A stretch of DNA of 64,000 nt from Bradyrhizobium liaoningense (lineage in GTDB: Bacteria > Pseudomonadota > Alphaproteobacteria > Rhizobiales > Xanthobacteraceae): assembly GCF_018130785.1 (NCBI RefSeq), contig NZ_JAFCJT010000014.1, positions 111,504 to 175,503 of the forward strand, read 5' to 3'. The notes beneath the pieces were generated by a model. It had not been told where the DNA came from. It was given only the letters and a program-made list of their open reading frames with translations, and made no database searches. The first letter of the stretch is position 1. Every line of letters starts with the position of its first letter. The translations under genes were made by a program, and so were the position numbers. Positions 49,375 to 57,912 of the stretch are shown here, in pieces.

Positions 49375-50244
49375 TCAAGCCTCGCCGCCATGGAGCCGGG
49401 CGCGAAAGGCGCGCGGCGACAGGCCCGTGGCTGCGGCATAGACCCGGCTGAAATAGGCGGGATCCTCGAAGCCGAGCGCATAGGCGATCGTCGAGACCGG
49501 CAAATTGGTGTAGACGAGGTTGCGACGCGCCTCGCGGATCAGACGGTTGAGGATCAGGTGCGAGGCGGTATCGCCGGTCGCCGCCCGCGTCAGCCGGTTG
49601 AGATGGGTCGGCGTGATCGACAGCGCGCCTGCATAATCCGCAACGCTCCAGCGTTCCAGATGATGCTGTTCCAGCAGCGCTTCGAAGCGGCGGAATAGCC
49701 CGCTTTCCGCCGTACCGTTGCTGCCGCTCTCGCTGGTGAGCGCGCGAGCCACCAGCCCGATCATGGCCGCCGACAGTGCACGCAGCACATGCGCACGGCC
49801 GAAATCGCGCGCAGCGTGCTCGGCGAAGATCTGCTTCATGGTGATGCGGATCTGCGGCGTGCCGCGCACCACGGCCGATCGTGACAAGGCGCCGCGCAGT
49901 CCTTCCGAGGCAAGCAGTGCCTCGTCCAGAATTTCTGCGGCGATGGTCAGCACCCAGCCCTGGGTATCAGGCTCGAAGCGGAAGCCGTGGACATGGCCGA
50001 CCGGCACGTTGACGATGTGCATCGGCCGGAGCGGGACCACACGCCCGTCGAGCGTCGCCTCGCCGCCGCCGCGCTCGATCAGCAGCACCTGGTGCAGCCG
50101 GGCATGGCGGTGCACGGCGAGCGTCCAGTCGTGCAACACCGAACGCGAAGCGATCGTCTCGCAATGCACGACGTCGGGCAGGTCGCCGGACTCGCCGAAG
50201 AGATTGTAGACCCGGATTGCCGGGGCAGAGGCTACGGTTCTCAT
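49375..50244 (-). CDS. AraC-family regulator, PobR-like
   Basis: 289 residues from ATG 50244. The N-terminal cupin-like sensor has HRHARLHQVLLIERGGGEATLDGRVVPLRPMHIVNVPVGHVHGFRFEPD. The C-terminal double HTH (about 195-285) has WSVADYAGALSITPTHLNRLTRAATG and VSTIAYALGFEDPAYFSRVYAAATGLSPRAFRARL. It is divergent from pobA, 87 bp between starts, matching the AraC-type PobR that activates pobA with 4-hydroxybenzoate. A longer frame upstream to 50604 is rejected because it runs through the pobA promoter and gene. Confidence 0.88.
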   Translation of the reverse strand: MRTVASAPAIRVYNLFGESGDLPDVVHCETIASRSVLHDWTLAVHRHARLHQVLLIERGGGEATLDGRVVPLRPMHIVNVPVGHVHGFRFEPDTQGWVLTIAAEILDEALLASEGLRGALSRSAVVRGTPQIRITMKQIFAEHAARDFGRAHVLRALSAAMIGLVARALTSESGSNGTAESGLFRRFEALLEQHHLERWSVADYAGALSITPTHLNRLTRAATGDTASHLILNRLIREARRNLVYTNLPVSTIAYALGFEDPAYFSRVYAAATGLSPRAFRARLHGGEA

Positions 50245-50331
50245 GTTCGAATAGTACAAGACAAAGACGAAACCCTCCATCGGATTGCGGCGCCGTATCT
50301 GCAAAAAAGCGACCGGTGGGAGGACGTAAAA

Positions 50332-51504
50332 ATGAAGGTTCAGGTCTGCATCATCGGCGGTGGGCCGTCCGGGCTGCTGTTGTCCCAGCTCCTGCACCTG
50401 AAGGGCATCGATACGGTCGTGCTGGAGAAATACAGCCGCGACCACGTGCTCGCCCGCATCCGAGCCGGCGTGCTCGAACACGGCTTCGCCAGGTTGATGC
50501 GCGAGGCGCAGTGCGGCGAGCGGATGGACCGCGAGGGCGAGATCCACAACGGTTTCGAGATCGCACATGACGGCGTGCTCTCCCATGTCGACCTGCACAA
50601 GCATTCCGGCGGCAACTCAGTGCTGGTCTACGGCCAGACCGAGCTGACGCGCGACCTCTACGAGGCGCGCGATCGCCTCGGCGGCAAGGTCGTGCACAAC
50701 GCCGAGGACGTGACGCCACACGATCTGACATCGGACCGGCCCTACGTGACCTATCGATCGAACGACGAGATCGTCCGCATCGATTGCGATTACGTCGTCG
50801 GCGCCGACGGCTTTCACGGCGTCAGCCGCAAGTCGATCCCGAAGGACGTGCTGCGCGAATACGAGAAGGTCTATCCGTTCGGCTGGTTAGGGGTGCTGTC
50901 GCGCACGAAGCCGGTTTCGCCTGAGCTGATCTATGTGAAGCATGAACGCGGCTTTGCGCTCTGCTCGCTGCGCTCACAAGTGCTGAGCCGCTACTACATC
51001 CAGGTGCCGTTGACCGACAAGGTGGAGGACTGGAGCGACGATGCGTTCTGGACGGAGCTGAAGCGCCGCCTGCCGGACGATGTCGCCGGCCGCCTGATCA
51101 CCGGGCCCTCGATCGAGAAGAGCATCGCGCCCCTGCGCAGCTTCGTCGCCGAGCCAATGAGCTACGGCCGCCTGTTCCTCGCCGGCGATGCCGCCCACAT
51201 CGTGCCGCCGACCGGCGCACGCGGGCTGAACAGCGCCGCGTCCGACATCTATTATCTCTACCACGCCATGCTCGCGCATTATCAGGGCGGCGATGATTCC
51301 GGCCTCAAGGGCTATTCCGCCAAGGCGCTTGCGCGGATCTGGAAAGCGCAGCGCTTTTCGTGGTGGATGACGTTGCTGCTGCACCGTTTCCCCGACCGTC
51401 TCGACTATGAGGACCGGCTTCAGCAGACGGAGCTGGATTATCTGCTCACGTCCGAGACGGCGCAGCGGCTGCTCGCGGAGAATTATGTGGGGCTGCCGTT
51501 TTAG
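50332..51504 (+). CDS. pobA: 4-Hydroxybenzoate 3-monooxygenase PobA
   Basis: 390 residues, the standard length. It hydroxylates 4-hydroxybenzoate to protocatechuate with NADPH and FAD. Marks: VCIIGGGPSGLLLSQLLHLKGIDTVVLE, RIRAGVLEHGFARLMREA, YGQTELTRDLYEARD, and FLAGDAAHIVPPTGARGLNSA. YYIQVPLTDKVEDWSDD is conserved. GGGAGG lies about nine bases before the ATG. Its product feeds PcaHG, encoded 2.6 kb to the left. It is divergent from the AraC gene that probably activates it. Confidence 0.96.
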   Translation: MKVQVCIIGGGPSGLLLSQLLHLKGIDTVVLEKYSRDHVLARIRAGVLEHGFARLMREAQCGERMDREGEIHNGFEIAHDGVLSHVDLHKHSGGNSVLVYGQTELTRDLYEARDRLGGKVVHNAEDVTPHDLTSDRPYVTYRSNDEIVRIDCDYVVGADGFHGVSRKSIPKDVLREYEKVYPFGWLGVLSRTKPVSPELIYVKHERGFALCSLRSQVLSRYYIQVPLTDKVEDWSDDAFWTELKRRLPDDVAGRLITGPSIEKSIAPLRSFVAEPMSYGRLFLAGDAAHIVPPTGARGLNSAASDIYYLYHAMLAHYQGGDDSGLKGYSAKALARIWKAQRFSWWMTLLLHRFPDRLDYEDRLQQTELDYLLTSETAQRLLAENYVGLPF

Positions 51505-51681
51505 CGGCGGCTCGTGACTGGTTAGCGGACGCTGCCACTTGGAAGACGAGCTCCCCTCGTGGCGCGAGGTGAGTTCTCCCGTCAGGTCGGTTCCCTTTCA
51601 ATTCATGGTGACGGGCGCCGAAATGCTCTGTTGCGTTGCGCGATAGCACCTATCTCCTCGACTGAACAGGAGGGCGCAGCG

Positions 51682-52746
51682 ATGACGAACACAGCGCTTG
51701 TGGTCGGTGCCAGCGGTATCGTCGGCAGCAATCTCGCCCGCCATCTCAGCGATCGCGGCTGGCAGGTGCTTGGGCTCGCAAGGCGCCCACCAAGCGGCCT
51801 CAATGGTGTTCGTCCCATCGCGGCCGATCTGCAGGATCCGGCCTCGCTTCGTGACATCCTGGCGAACCTTCGTCCGACCCACGTGTTTCTCGCCACATGG
51901 CTGCGTCAGACGACCGAGGCAGAAAATATCCGCGTCAACGCTGCGATGGTGCGCAACCTGCTGCGGGCACTCTCCGGCGCAGGCACGATTTCTCATGTCG
52001 CGCTGGTCACCGGGCTAAAGCATTACCTCGGACCGTTCGAGTCCTACGGTAAAGGCAGGCTGCCCGCGACGCCATTCCGCGAGGAGCAGCCGCGGCTCGA
52101 TGTCGAGAACTTCTACTACGCTCAGGAGGACGAACTATTCGATGCAGCCAGGCGCGATGGTTTCACCTGGAGCATTCACCGCCCGCACACGATCATCGGT
52201 TATGCGCTGGGCAACGCTATGAACATGGGGACGACGCTAGCCGTCTACGCGACGATTTGCCGAGAGACGGGGCGGCCGTTTCTTTTTCCGGGGTCGTCGA
52301 CGCAATGGACGAGCCTGACAGATATGACCGATGCCAGATTGCTGGCGCGGCACCTGGAGTGGGCCGCGACGACGACAGCGGCACGAAACCAGGCATTCAA
52401 CGTCGTGAATGGCGATGTCTTCCGATGGAGCTGGATGTGGGCGCGACTGGCCGGCTGGTTCGGGCTGCAGCCTGCCCCCTTTCCAGAGGAAATTTCGCCG
52501 CTTGAGCGTCAGCTTGCCGATTCAGGTCGTCTATGGGCTGATATCGCGCTCAAGTATGATCTCGCCGAAAGAGACCTCTCCGTCCTTTCGTCGGCATGGC
52601 ATACCGATGCCGACTTGGGCCGACCTATCGAAGTCGTCACCGATATGAGCAAGAGTCGCAAGCTCGGTTTTCTCGATTATCAGGCGACGGACGACAGTTT
52701 TTTCGATCTCTTCAGCAGGTTGCGTGCAGCGAACGTCATTCCCTGA
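51682..52746 (+). CDS. PRISE-type NAD(P)-dependent reductase (SDR)
   Basis: 354 residues. Nucleotide motif LVVGASGIVGSNLARHL (GxxGxxG). Family-specific motifs of the progesterone 5-beta-reductase/iridoid synthase-like group: VALVTGLKHYLGPFESYGKG (catalytic Lys), ENFYYAQEDELF (catalytic Tyr), HRPHTIIGYALGNAMNMG, and FNVVNGDVFRWSWMW. They reduce activated C=C bonds in varied substrates; the substrate here is unknown. ATG at 51682 is chosen because the family homology begins there, although in-frame codons extend back to 51559. Convergent with the cyclase gene. Confidence 0.9.
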   Translation: MTNTALVVGASGIVGSNLARHLSDRGWQVLGLARRPPSGLNGVRPIAADLQDPASLRDILANLRPTHVFLATWLRQTTEAENIRVNAAMVRNLLRALSGAGTISHVALVTGLKHYLGPFESYGKGRLPATPFREEQPRLDVENFYYAQEDELFDAARRDGFTWSIHRPHTIIGYALGNAMNMGTTLAVYATICRETGRPFLFPGSSTQWTSLTDMTDARLLARHLEWAATTTAARNQAFNVVNGDVFRWSWMWARLAGWFGLQPAPFPEEISPLERQLADSGRLWADIALKYDLAERDLSVLSSAWHTDADLGRPIEVVTDMSKSRKLGFLDYQATDDSFFDLFSRLRAANVIP

Positions 52747-52772
52747 GCCTTCTGACGAAGGGTGACCGACCG

Positions 52773-54923
52773 CTACTTTCCTTCCAGCGCATTGACCGGC
52801 GTCCACTCTGGCGATGGTGGATTTGCGGCGAAGGCTTTTGCGCGCTTGGCGAACAGCGCCGACGCCGGGTCGATCTTCGCGACACCGTCGAACGCCTCGG
52901 CCGCCTTCGTAAATTCCCTTGCCCGCCAGCACGCCAGCCCCTCCGCATACGCTGCGGCGACCTTCGTCTGCCCGGTGCTCTCCGCGCCCTTCTCCGCCAG
53001 CGGCTCGAACACTTTGATCGCCTCGCCGCGGCCCATCACCCTGATCGCGTCGAGCTCGCGCCAGGCGAAGACGTCGCCGCTTTGCGCCATCGTCGTTTCC
53101 GAGGCCATGATCGCGGTGCCGTAATATTTGTTGGCGCCCTCGAGGCGCGAGGCGACGTTCACGGTGTCGCTCATCACGGTGTAGTTGAAGCGGCGGCGCG
53201 AGCCGATATTGCCGACGACGGCTTCGCCGCTGTTGAGCCCGATGCGGTGCGACAGGCCGTGGCCCGCGAAGGCGGGATTGCTTGCGTTCAGCTCCGCCAG
53301 CCTTTCGTGACACTTCAGCGCGGCGTGAACGGCGTTGCGCGCGTGCGCGGGGTCATCGGCCGGCGCGCCGAACATGGCGACGATGGAATCGCCGATATAT
53401 TTGTCGACATAGCCGCCATGGCCCTCGATGATGTCGGTCATGGCGGAGAGATATTCGTTCATCAGCGTGACCAGCTCACCCGGCGTCATGGTTTCCGCGA
53501 TCGAGGAGAAGCCGCTGAGGTCGGAGAAGAACATGGTGACGTTGCGCATCTCGCCGCCGAGCGCCGGCATCTTGCCGGAGGCGACCATGGTGTTGATCAC
53601 TTCGGGTGCGAGATAGAAGGCAAAGCTCTTGCGCAGGAAACGCTCGTCGCGATCCGCCAGCACGAAGCGGTAGCCGATCATCATCGCGAGTGCGGCAAGG
53701 CTCGCGAGCGCGGGCTCGGCCATCGGCAGCGCCAAGGCGTGAACGAATGCACCGAGAGCCGCGGCGGCGTAAACGGCGGTGAGGCCGAACCAGGCAATCA
53801 GCGCGCCGCCCGGTGCAAATATGCAGGCCGCGCAGGCGATGATCGCTGCGAACGCGATCGTGAGAATGGTCCGCAGCGGAAAGCCGAGTTCGGTCACGGC
53901 GTCGCGCTCGATCAGGTTTCGGACCACGGTGGCGTGAACGAAGACACCGGCGACGTCGCTGCGGGCCTTCTGTGCGGTGCTTGCCGGGGCGGGCAGGGCG
54001 CATCGTGGCCCCGGTGCTCCGTCATACCCGCCGGACAGGCGCATCGAGGTGAGCTTGCGGTCCTCGAAATTCAGGGCGGTGCCAAGCAGCACGACCTTGC
54101 CGTCGAAGGCGCGGCGGAAGAAATCGCGGTCGCCTTTTTCGACGCAGGCCCGCAGATCGGCGAAGGAATAGGCCGGAACATCGCGGCCCAACCCGCGAAA
54201 ATTGAGCGTCAGCGTGTTCGGCACCGCGCTCGGGATGGCATAGCCGGACAATTCGGCCGCACCGGACGGCGCAATCTCGACCTTCGCCCCGAGCGCGCGT
54301 GCGGCGAGCTCGACGGCCATGGCGGGCACCGGCCTGCCTTCGATGGAGAAGGTGAGCGGCATTCGCCGGATGACATCGTCCGCGTCGGTATGGACGTTGA
54401 GCGCGCGGACGTTGTTTCGCACCGCCAGTTGCTGCGCGCGATAGGGTGGTTCTGGATGGTCGTTGCTCAGGATCTCGCCAAGCACCAGCTTGCCGTTGTC
54501 GGAAATCTGCCGCAGGGCGATCAGATATTCCCGGTCAAATCCCCTCATGCGGGCGCCGAGCGGCGCGTCGCCAAAGGGAATCTCCGACTGCTCGATCGAG
54601 TTCTTGAAGATGACGTCGAAGCCGATCACCTTGGCGCCGCCTTCGGTGATGCTGCCGAGCACCCGGCCGATCTCGCGCGTCCAGGTCTGCGTCGGCGACC
54701 CCTTGAAGGGCGGAGTGTCGTAGGTTTCCCCGTCGATCGCCACCACGACGACCGGCGATGTCGCGGGATCGCGGCGGTTGCCGATGAGCTTCCAGCGCAG
54801 CGCCGTGAGGATGTCGAGCGAGAGACCTTGCAGCGTCTGAAGCGGCGGTGACGTGAAGACCGCGCCCGCAACGAGCGCAATCAGGATCGCCGCAACGATG
54901 TCCCGTCCCCCGATCCGCCGCAT
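52773..54923 (-). CDS. CHASE2-domain adenylate/guanylate cyclase
   Basis: 716 residues. An N-terminal helix (DIVAAILIALVAGAVF) precedes a periplasmic CHASE2 sensor (about 50-330: VVVVAIDGETYDT, GGAKVIGFDVIF, DVIRRMPLTFSIEG, GKVVLLGTALNFEDR). Three hydrophobic helices follow (near 355-445). The class III cyclase domain (about 470-650) has MFFSDLSGFSSIAETM (metal Asp), VDKYIGDSIVAMFGAP (Lys and second Asp), and MSDTVNVASRLEGANK. Asp and the Lys pattern favour ATP, so cAMP is the likely product. The C-terminal 60 residues look TPR-like. It begins 18 bp after a FecR-like gene on the same strand, a pairing common for CHASE2 cyclases. Confidence 0.92.
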   Translation of the reverse strand: MRRIGGRDIVAAILIALVAGAVFTSPPLQTLQGLSLDILTALRWKLIGNRRDPATSPVVVVAIDGETYDTPPFKGSPTQTWTREIGRVLGSITEGGAKVIGFDVIFKNSIEQSEIPFGDAPLGARMRGFDREYLIALRQISDNGKLVLGEILSNDHPEPPYRAQQLAVRNNVRALNVHTDADDVIRRMPLTFSIEGRPVPAMAVELAARALGAKVEIAPSGAAELSGYAIPSAVPNTLTLNFRGLGRDVPAYSFADLRACVEKGDRDFFRRAFDGKVVLLGTALNFEDRKLTSMRLSGGYDGAPGPRCALPAPASTAQKARSDVAGVFVHATVVRNLIERDAVTELGFPLRTILTIAFAAIIACAACIFAPGGALIAWFGLTAVYAAAALGAFVHALALPMAEPALASLAALAMMIGYRFVLADRDERFLRKSFAFYLAPEVINTMVASGKMPALGGEMRNVTMFFSDLSGFSSIAETMTPGELVTLMNEYLSAMTDIIEGHGGYVDKYIGDSIVAMFGAPADDPAHARNAVHAALKCHERLAELNASNPAFAGHGLSHRIGLNSGEAVVGNIGSRRRFNYTVMSDTVNVASRLEGANKYYGTAIMASETTMAQSGDVFAWRELDAIRVMGRGEAIKVFEPLAEKGAESTGQTKVAAAYAEGLACWRAREFTKAAEAFDGVAKIDPASALFAKRAKAFAANPPSPEWTPVNALEGK

Positions 54924-54941
54924 CGCCCTTTCGCAGACCGC

Positions 54942-55610
54942 CTATTCGAGCCGCAGGAGGCGGCCGACGATCGGCGTCGACGATGAGGTGGCGCTCGCAT
55001 CGACCTGGAAGGCGTAGCGCTTGGCGCCGAGGATGGCGAGATAGCTGCCGCCAGGGGTCAGCGACTTCCCGGCCTTGGCAAAGTCATAAAACTTGCCGCC
55101 GACCATGATCTCGCTCTTGAGCGGCACGCTGATCGTGGGCTCCTTGCCGTCGGTGCGCTCGATCACCAGCGTGCTGCCGCTCTTGGCCTGTATCAGCGGG
55201 GCGACGCCGTAGAGCGTCGGCAGTTTGGCCGGCGCGCCCTTCGCGTCCGATCGCATGGTGCGGAAGGTCGTTGCGGCGCTCTGGTTCGCCTCGCGCTCCG
55301 ACAGCTTTGCTGCATTGGTATCGCAGGGCACCTTCTCCCGCTTGACCTCGCCGAGCTGCACGGTGCTTTGCTCGGCGCCGACCAGGACGACGCCTTCGCT
55401 GATGGTCTCGCGCTGGCAGGATTTGAGGTAGCTGAGCGTGATGCTGGCCTTGGGTCCGAGCTTGATGATCTTGCCCGGCGCCACATAGTCCATGAACGCA
55501 ATGCCGTCGACCTTGCCCTGGACGTCCTCGACGATCGCGGCCGGGGTCTCCGCCAACGCGGGCGCCGCAAGGCAGAACGCACCGACAAATGCGCCGATCA
55601 GGCTTCTCAT
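54942..55610 (-). CDS. Exported FecR-like protein, partner of the cyclase
   Basis: 222 residues. Signal peptide MRSLIGAFVGAFCLAAPALA. The mature part begins IVEDVQGKVDGIAFMDYVAPGKIIKLGPKASITLSYLKSC, the pattern of FecR-type beta domains, with two Cys that may pair (KSCQRE and VPCDTN). The ATG at 55610 has GAGAA seven bases upstream; ATG 55622 is an alternative. It would sit in the periplasm beside the CHASE2 sensor encoded 18 bp downstream, so it may modulate the cyclase. No TonB or ECF sigma genes adjoin. Confidence 0.7.
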   Translation of the reverse strand: MRSLIGAFVGAFCLAAPALAETPAAIVEDVQGKVDGIAFMDYVAPGKIIKLGPKASITLSYLKSCQRETISEGVVLVGAEQSTVQLGEVKREKVPCDTNAAKLSEREANQSAATTFRTMRSDAKGAPAKLPTLYGVAPLIQAKSGSTLVIERTDGKEPTISVPLKSEIMVGGKFYDFAKAGKSLTPGGSYLAILGAKRYAFQVDASATSSSTPIVGRLLRLE

Positions 55611-55796
55611 GGGAATTCTCATCCAATTCGACCGATGTATGACCGGTCCCCGTCCTGGTGCGATGCTTAGCAGCACAGCACCCAGGCAGGTGTGACCGGA
55701 ATCACTCTTTGTATTGGTGCACTCTATCAGGAACAGGTTCAAACCGGCGACCGGAGAAAATTGAGCCGCGGCAAGCTGTTGCCCGCAGGGATAATG

Positions 55797-56936
55797 TCAG
55801 GCGGCCGGGACGGCCTCGGGCAACCGGTCTTCGCCCGCACGGCTCTCAACCGCACACTCCATAGCAGGAGCGAGAGGGGCTTCGGTCTTTTGATACGGTG
55901 TGGCCTGCTGACCGGCGGCGATTTCCAAGACCTCGTCCCAGCGTGACAGGAAGGCCTCGACGCACGCCGGGTCGAACTGCCGGCCCTGGTTCTCGACCAG
56001 ATAGTTGCGCGCCACGTCCAGCGGCATCGGCTCTTTATAAGGCCGGCGCGTCGTCAGGGCATCGAAGACGTCGGCGACCGCGACGACGCGTGCGGCGACC
56101 GGGATCTCGTCTGCCCGAAGGCCGTTCGGATAGCCCGCGCCATCCCAGCGCTCGTGATGCCCTGCGGCAATTTGCGCACCGAGCTGGATCAGCTCGCAGC
56201 TGGAGTCCGCCAGGATCTTTTCGCCGATCGTCGCATGGGTGCGGATCACCGCCATCTCGGCGTCGGTCAGCTTGCCGGGTTTGAGCAGGATATTGTCGGG
56301 GATGGCGACCTTGCCGACGTCGTGCAGGGGCGCGGCCAGATAGATGTCGCGGCAGAGGCGGGGCGGCAGGCCGAGCTGCTCGGCGATGATACGGCTGTAG
56401 CGGGCGACCCGCAGCGTGTGCTCGCCGGTGTCGTTGTCGCGGTATTCGACCGCGAGCGCGAGCCGCAGGATGATCTCCTCCTCGCGCTCGCCGAGCTTCT
56501 GCGTCGCGGCCGCGATCGCGCTCGCCAGATCGGCGGCGCGGTCGTTCTGCTTGCGCACGGCTGCACCAAGCCGCACCAAATTCCGCAGGCGCACCGTCAT
56601 CTCGACGCTCTGTGGCTGTTTCGGTAAGAAATCGGTTGCACCGGCCTGCAGCGCTTCCATCTTCACGTCGTCGGTCTGCCGCGACGTGATCATTGCGATC
56701 GGGATGTCGGCGCAGCCGGGCAGGGTGCGGAAGGCGCGGATGAAGCTGATGCCGTCCATATGCGGCATCTCATAGTCGACCAGCACGAGGTCGAAGACGC
56801 GCTCGCGTGCGCAAGCCAGCGCCTCGACGGGATCGAGGAAAGTCGTGGCCTCGACCAGACCTTCGGCTTCGATATGACGTTTCAGGAAATTGAGGACAGA
56901 GCGGCTGTCATCAACCAGAAGCGCTTGGGTCAGCAT
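55797..56936 (-). CDS. HD-GYP response regulator (cyclic-di-GMP phosphodiesterase, RpfG-like)
   Basis: 379 residues. A receiver domain (1-125) has VDDSRSV, phospho-Asp in LVLVDYEMPHMDG (near residue 54), and Lys in FLPKQP. After a coiled linker the HD-GYP domain (about 155-345) has EHTLRVARYSRII, LHDVGKVAIPD, THATIGEKIL, and GHHERWDGAGYPNGL, with the GYP motif intact. It should hydrolyse cyclic-di-GMP when phosphorylated. The start lies 287 bp from the chemosensory operon on the opposite strand. A short tail (QQATPYQKTEAPLA...) is variable. Confidence 0.94.
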   Translation of the reverse strand: MLTQALLVDDSRSVLNFLKRHIEAEGLVEATTFLDPVEALACARERVFDLVLVDYEMPHMDGISFIRAFRTLPGCADIPIAMITSRQTDDVKMEALQAGATDFLPKQPQSVEMTVRLRNLVRLGAAVRKQNDRAADLASAIAAATQKLGEREEEIILRLALAVEYRDNDTGEHTLRVARYSRIIAEQLGLPPRLCRDIYLAAPLHDVGKVAIPDNILLKPGKLTDAEMAVIRTHATIGEKILADSSCELIQLGAQIAAGHHERWDGAGYPNGLRADEIPVAARVVAVADVFDALTTRRPYKEPMPLDVARNYLVENQGRQFDPACVEAFLSRWDEVLEIAAGQQATPYQKTEAPLAPAMECAVESRAGEDRLPEAVPAA

Positions 56937-57223
56937 CGGCGGCCGGTCTCGTTCGGATGGCGAGGCATGACCTCAACAAGTAGCCGTTGCGATTTAACGC
57001 GAAGCAAACGTTTCACCTGCGGTGAACTGACTCAAGACTGCGCACAACGCATGAGAATTGAGCGGGCTATGCAGGGATGCATGCAGACGCGAAGTTCTTC
57101 GATATGTGACCCGTAGTTGTACGGGGATATCCATTAGGGGTTTGAACACTCTCCGTCCCGAATAGTCGTCGCGCGGGATTCGCGCCATGCGTGCAGCGAA
57201 TCCCGAGGAAATTTGGGGGGCGA
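56937..57223. promoter_or_regulatory. Divergent promoter region of HD-GYP gene and chemosensory operon
   Basis: 287 bp between opposite starts, with no gene and somewhat lower GC. It must hold both promoters. I cannot assign a specific sigma-factor site by eye. Confidence 0.45.
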
Positions 57224-57547
57224 ATGTCGTCTGATGTGACTGAGCCGAAATGGTCCCTACGGCTGCCCGCGGACTGCAGCATCGCTGCGATCCGCAGCGT
57301 CTATGATCTGATCCGCGAAGCTTTCGGCCGGCAGGACCGGCTCGAGATCGATTGTTCGAGCGTCGACAAGGCCGACGTGACCTCGATCCAGCTTCTGCTG
57401 TCGACCGCCAGGACGGGCGAGGCCCAGGGCCGCCCGGTGGTGTTCACATCATTCTCCCAGTCTCTGCGCAACACCCTTCGCCGAGCCGGCTTCGCCAGCG
57501 ATGCGATGATCGATCAGCATTTCCCGCAAAAGAAAGATGGCACCTGA
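57224..57547 (+). CDS. STAS-domain protein
   Basis: 107 residues, a single STAS domain. RLPADCSIAAIRSVYDLIREAF and LEIDCSSVDKADVTSIQLLLSTA show the core strand-helix with D-V-T-S at the site usually phosphorylated (Ser/Thr). It acts as a cytoplasmic protein-interaction module. ATG 57224 has GGGGGG five bases upstream. The stop overlaps the CheY start by one base. As first gene of the chemosensory operon, it is likely the analogue of STAS proteins paired with CheA in Pil-like or uncharacterised chemosensory systems. Confidence 0.87.
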   Translation: MSSDVTEPKWSLRLPADCSIAAIRSVYDLIREAFGRQDRLEIDCSSVDKADVTSIQLLLSTARTGEAQGRPVVFTSFSQSLRNTLRRAGFASDAMIDQHFPQKKDGT

Positions 57548-57912
57548 TGGCCACGATTCTCACGGTCGACGACTCCCCCAGCATCCGGCAGATGATCAAG
57601 GTCGTGCTCGAGCCGGCCGGTCACAGCGTGATCGAAGCCGGCGACGGCGCGCAAGGGCTCGCCAAGGCGCAGGCCGGCAAGCTCGACCTCGTCATCACCG
57701 ACCTCAATATGCCCGTCATGAATGGGCTGGAACTGATCCGCGCGCTGCGCAAGCTGCCGAGCGCAGTCGGCATGCCCATCGTGTTCCTGACGACCGAATC
57801 CAACGACACGGTGAAGCAGGAAGCCAAGAGCGCCGGCGCGACCGGCTGGATCACAAAGCCCTTCAAGCCCGAGCAACTGCTCGCCGTCGTTGGCAAGCTG
57901 GTGCGCGCATGA
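57547..57912 (+). CDS. CheY-like single-domain response regulator
   Basis: 121 residues, a receiver domain alone. TVDDSPSIRQMI carries the acidic pair, VITDLNMPVMNG the phospho-Asp (near residue 53), FLTTES the Thr/Ser switch, and WITKPFKPEQL the conserved Lys. It is the likely output or sink for the adjacent CheA. The start overlaps the STAS stop (TGATG) and the stop overlaps cheA (ATGA), so the three are translationally coupled. Confidence 0.95.
   Translation: MATILTVDDSPSIRQMIKVVLEPAGHSVIEAGDGAQGLAKAQAGKLDLVITDLNMPVMNGLELIRALRKLPSAVGMPIVFLTTESNDTVKQEAKSAGATGWITKPFKPEQLLAVVGKLVRA

Noticed and set aside
49218..49481. Minus-strand frame before the AraC gene, considered as a gene or a tRNA fragment
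   Set aside because: No cloverleaf and no T-loop; composition is non-coding-like.
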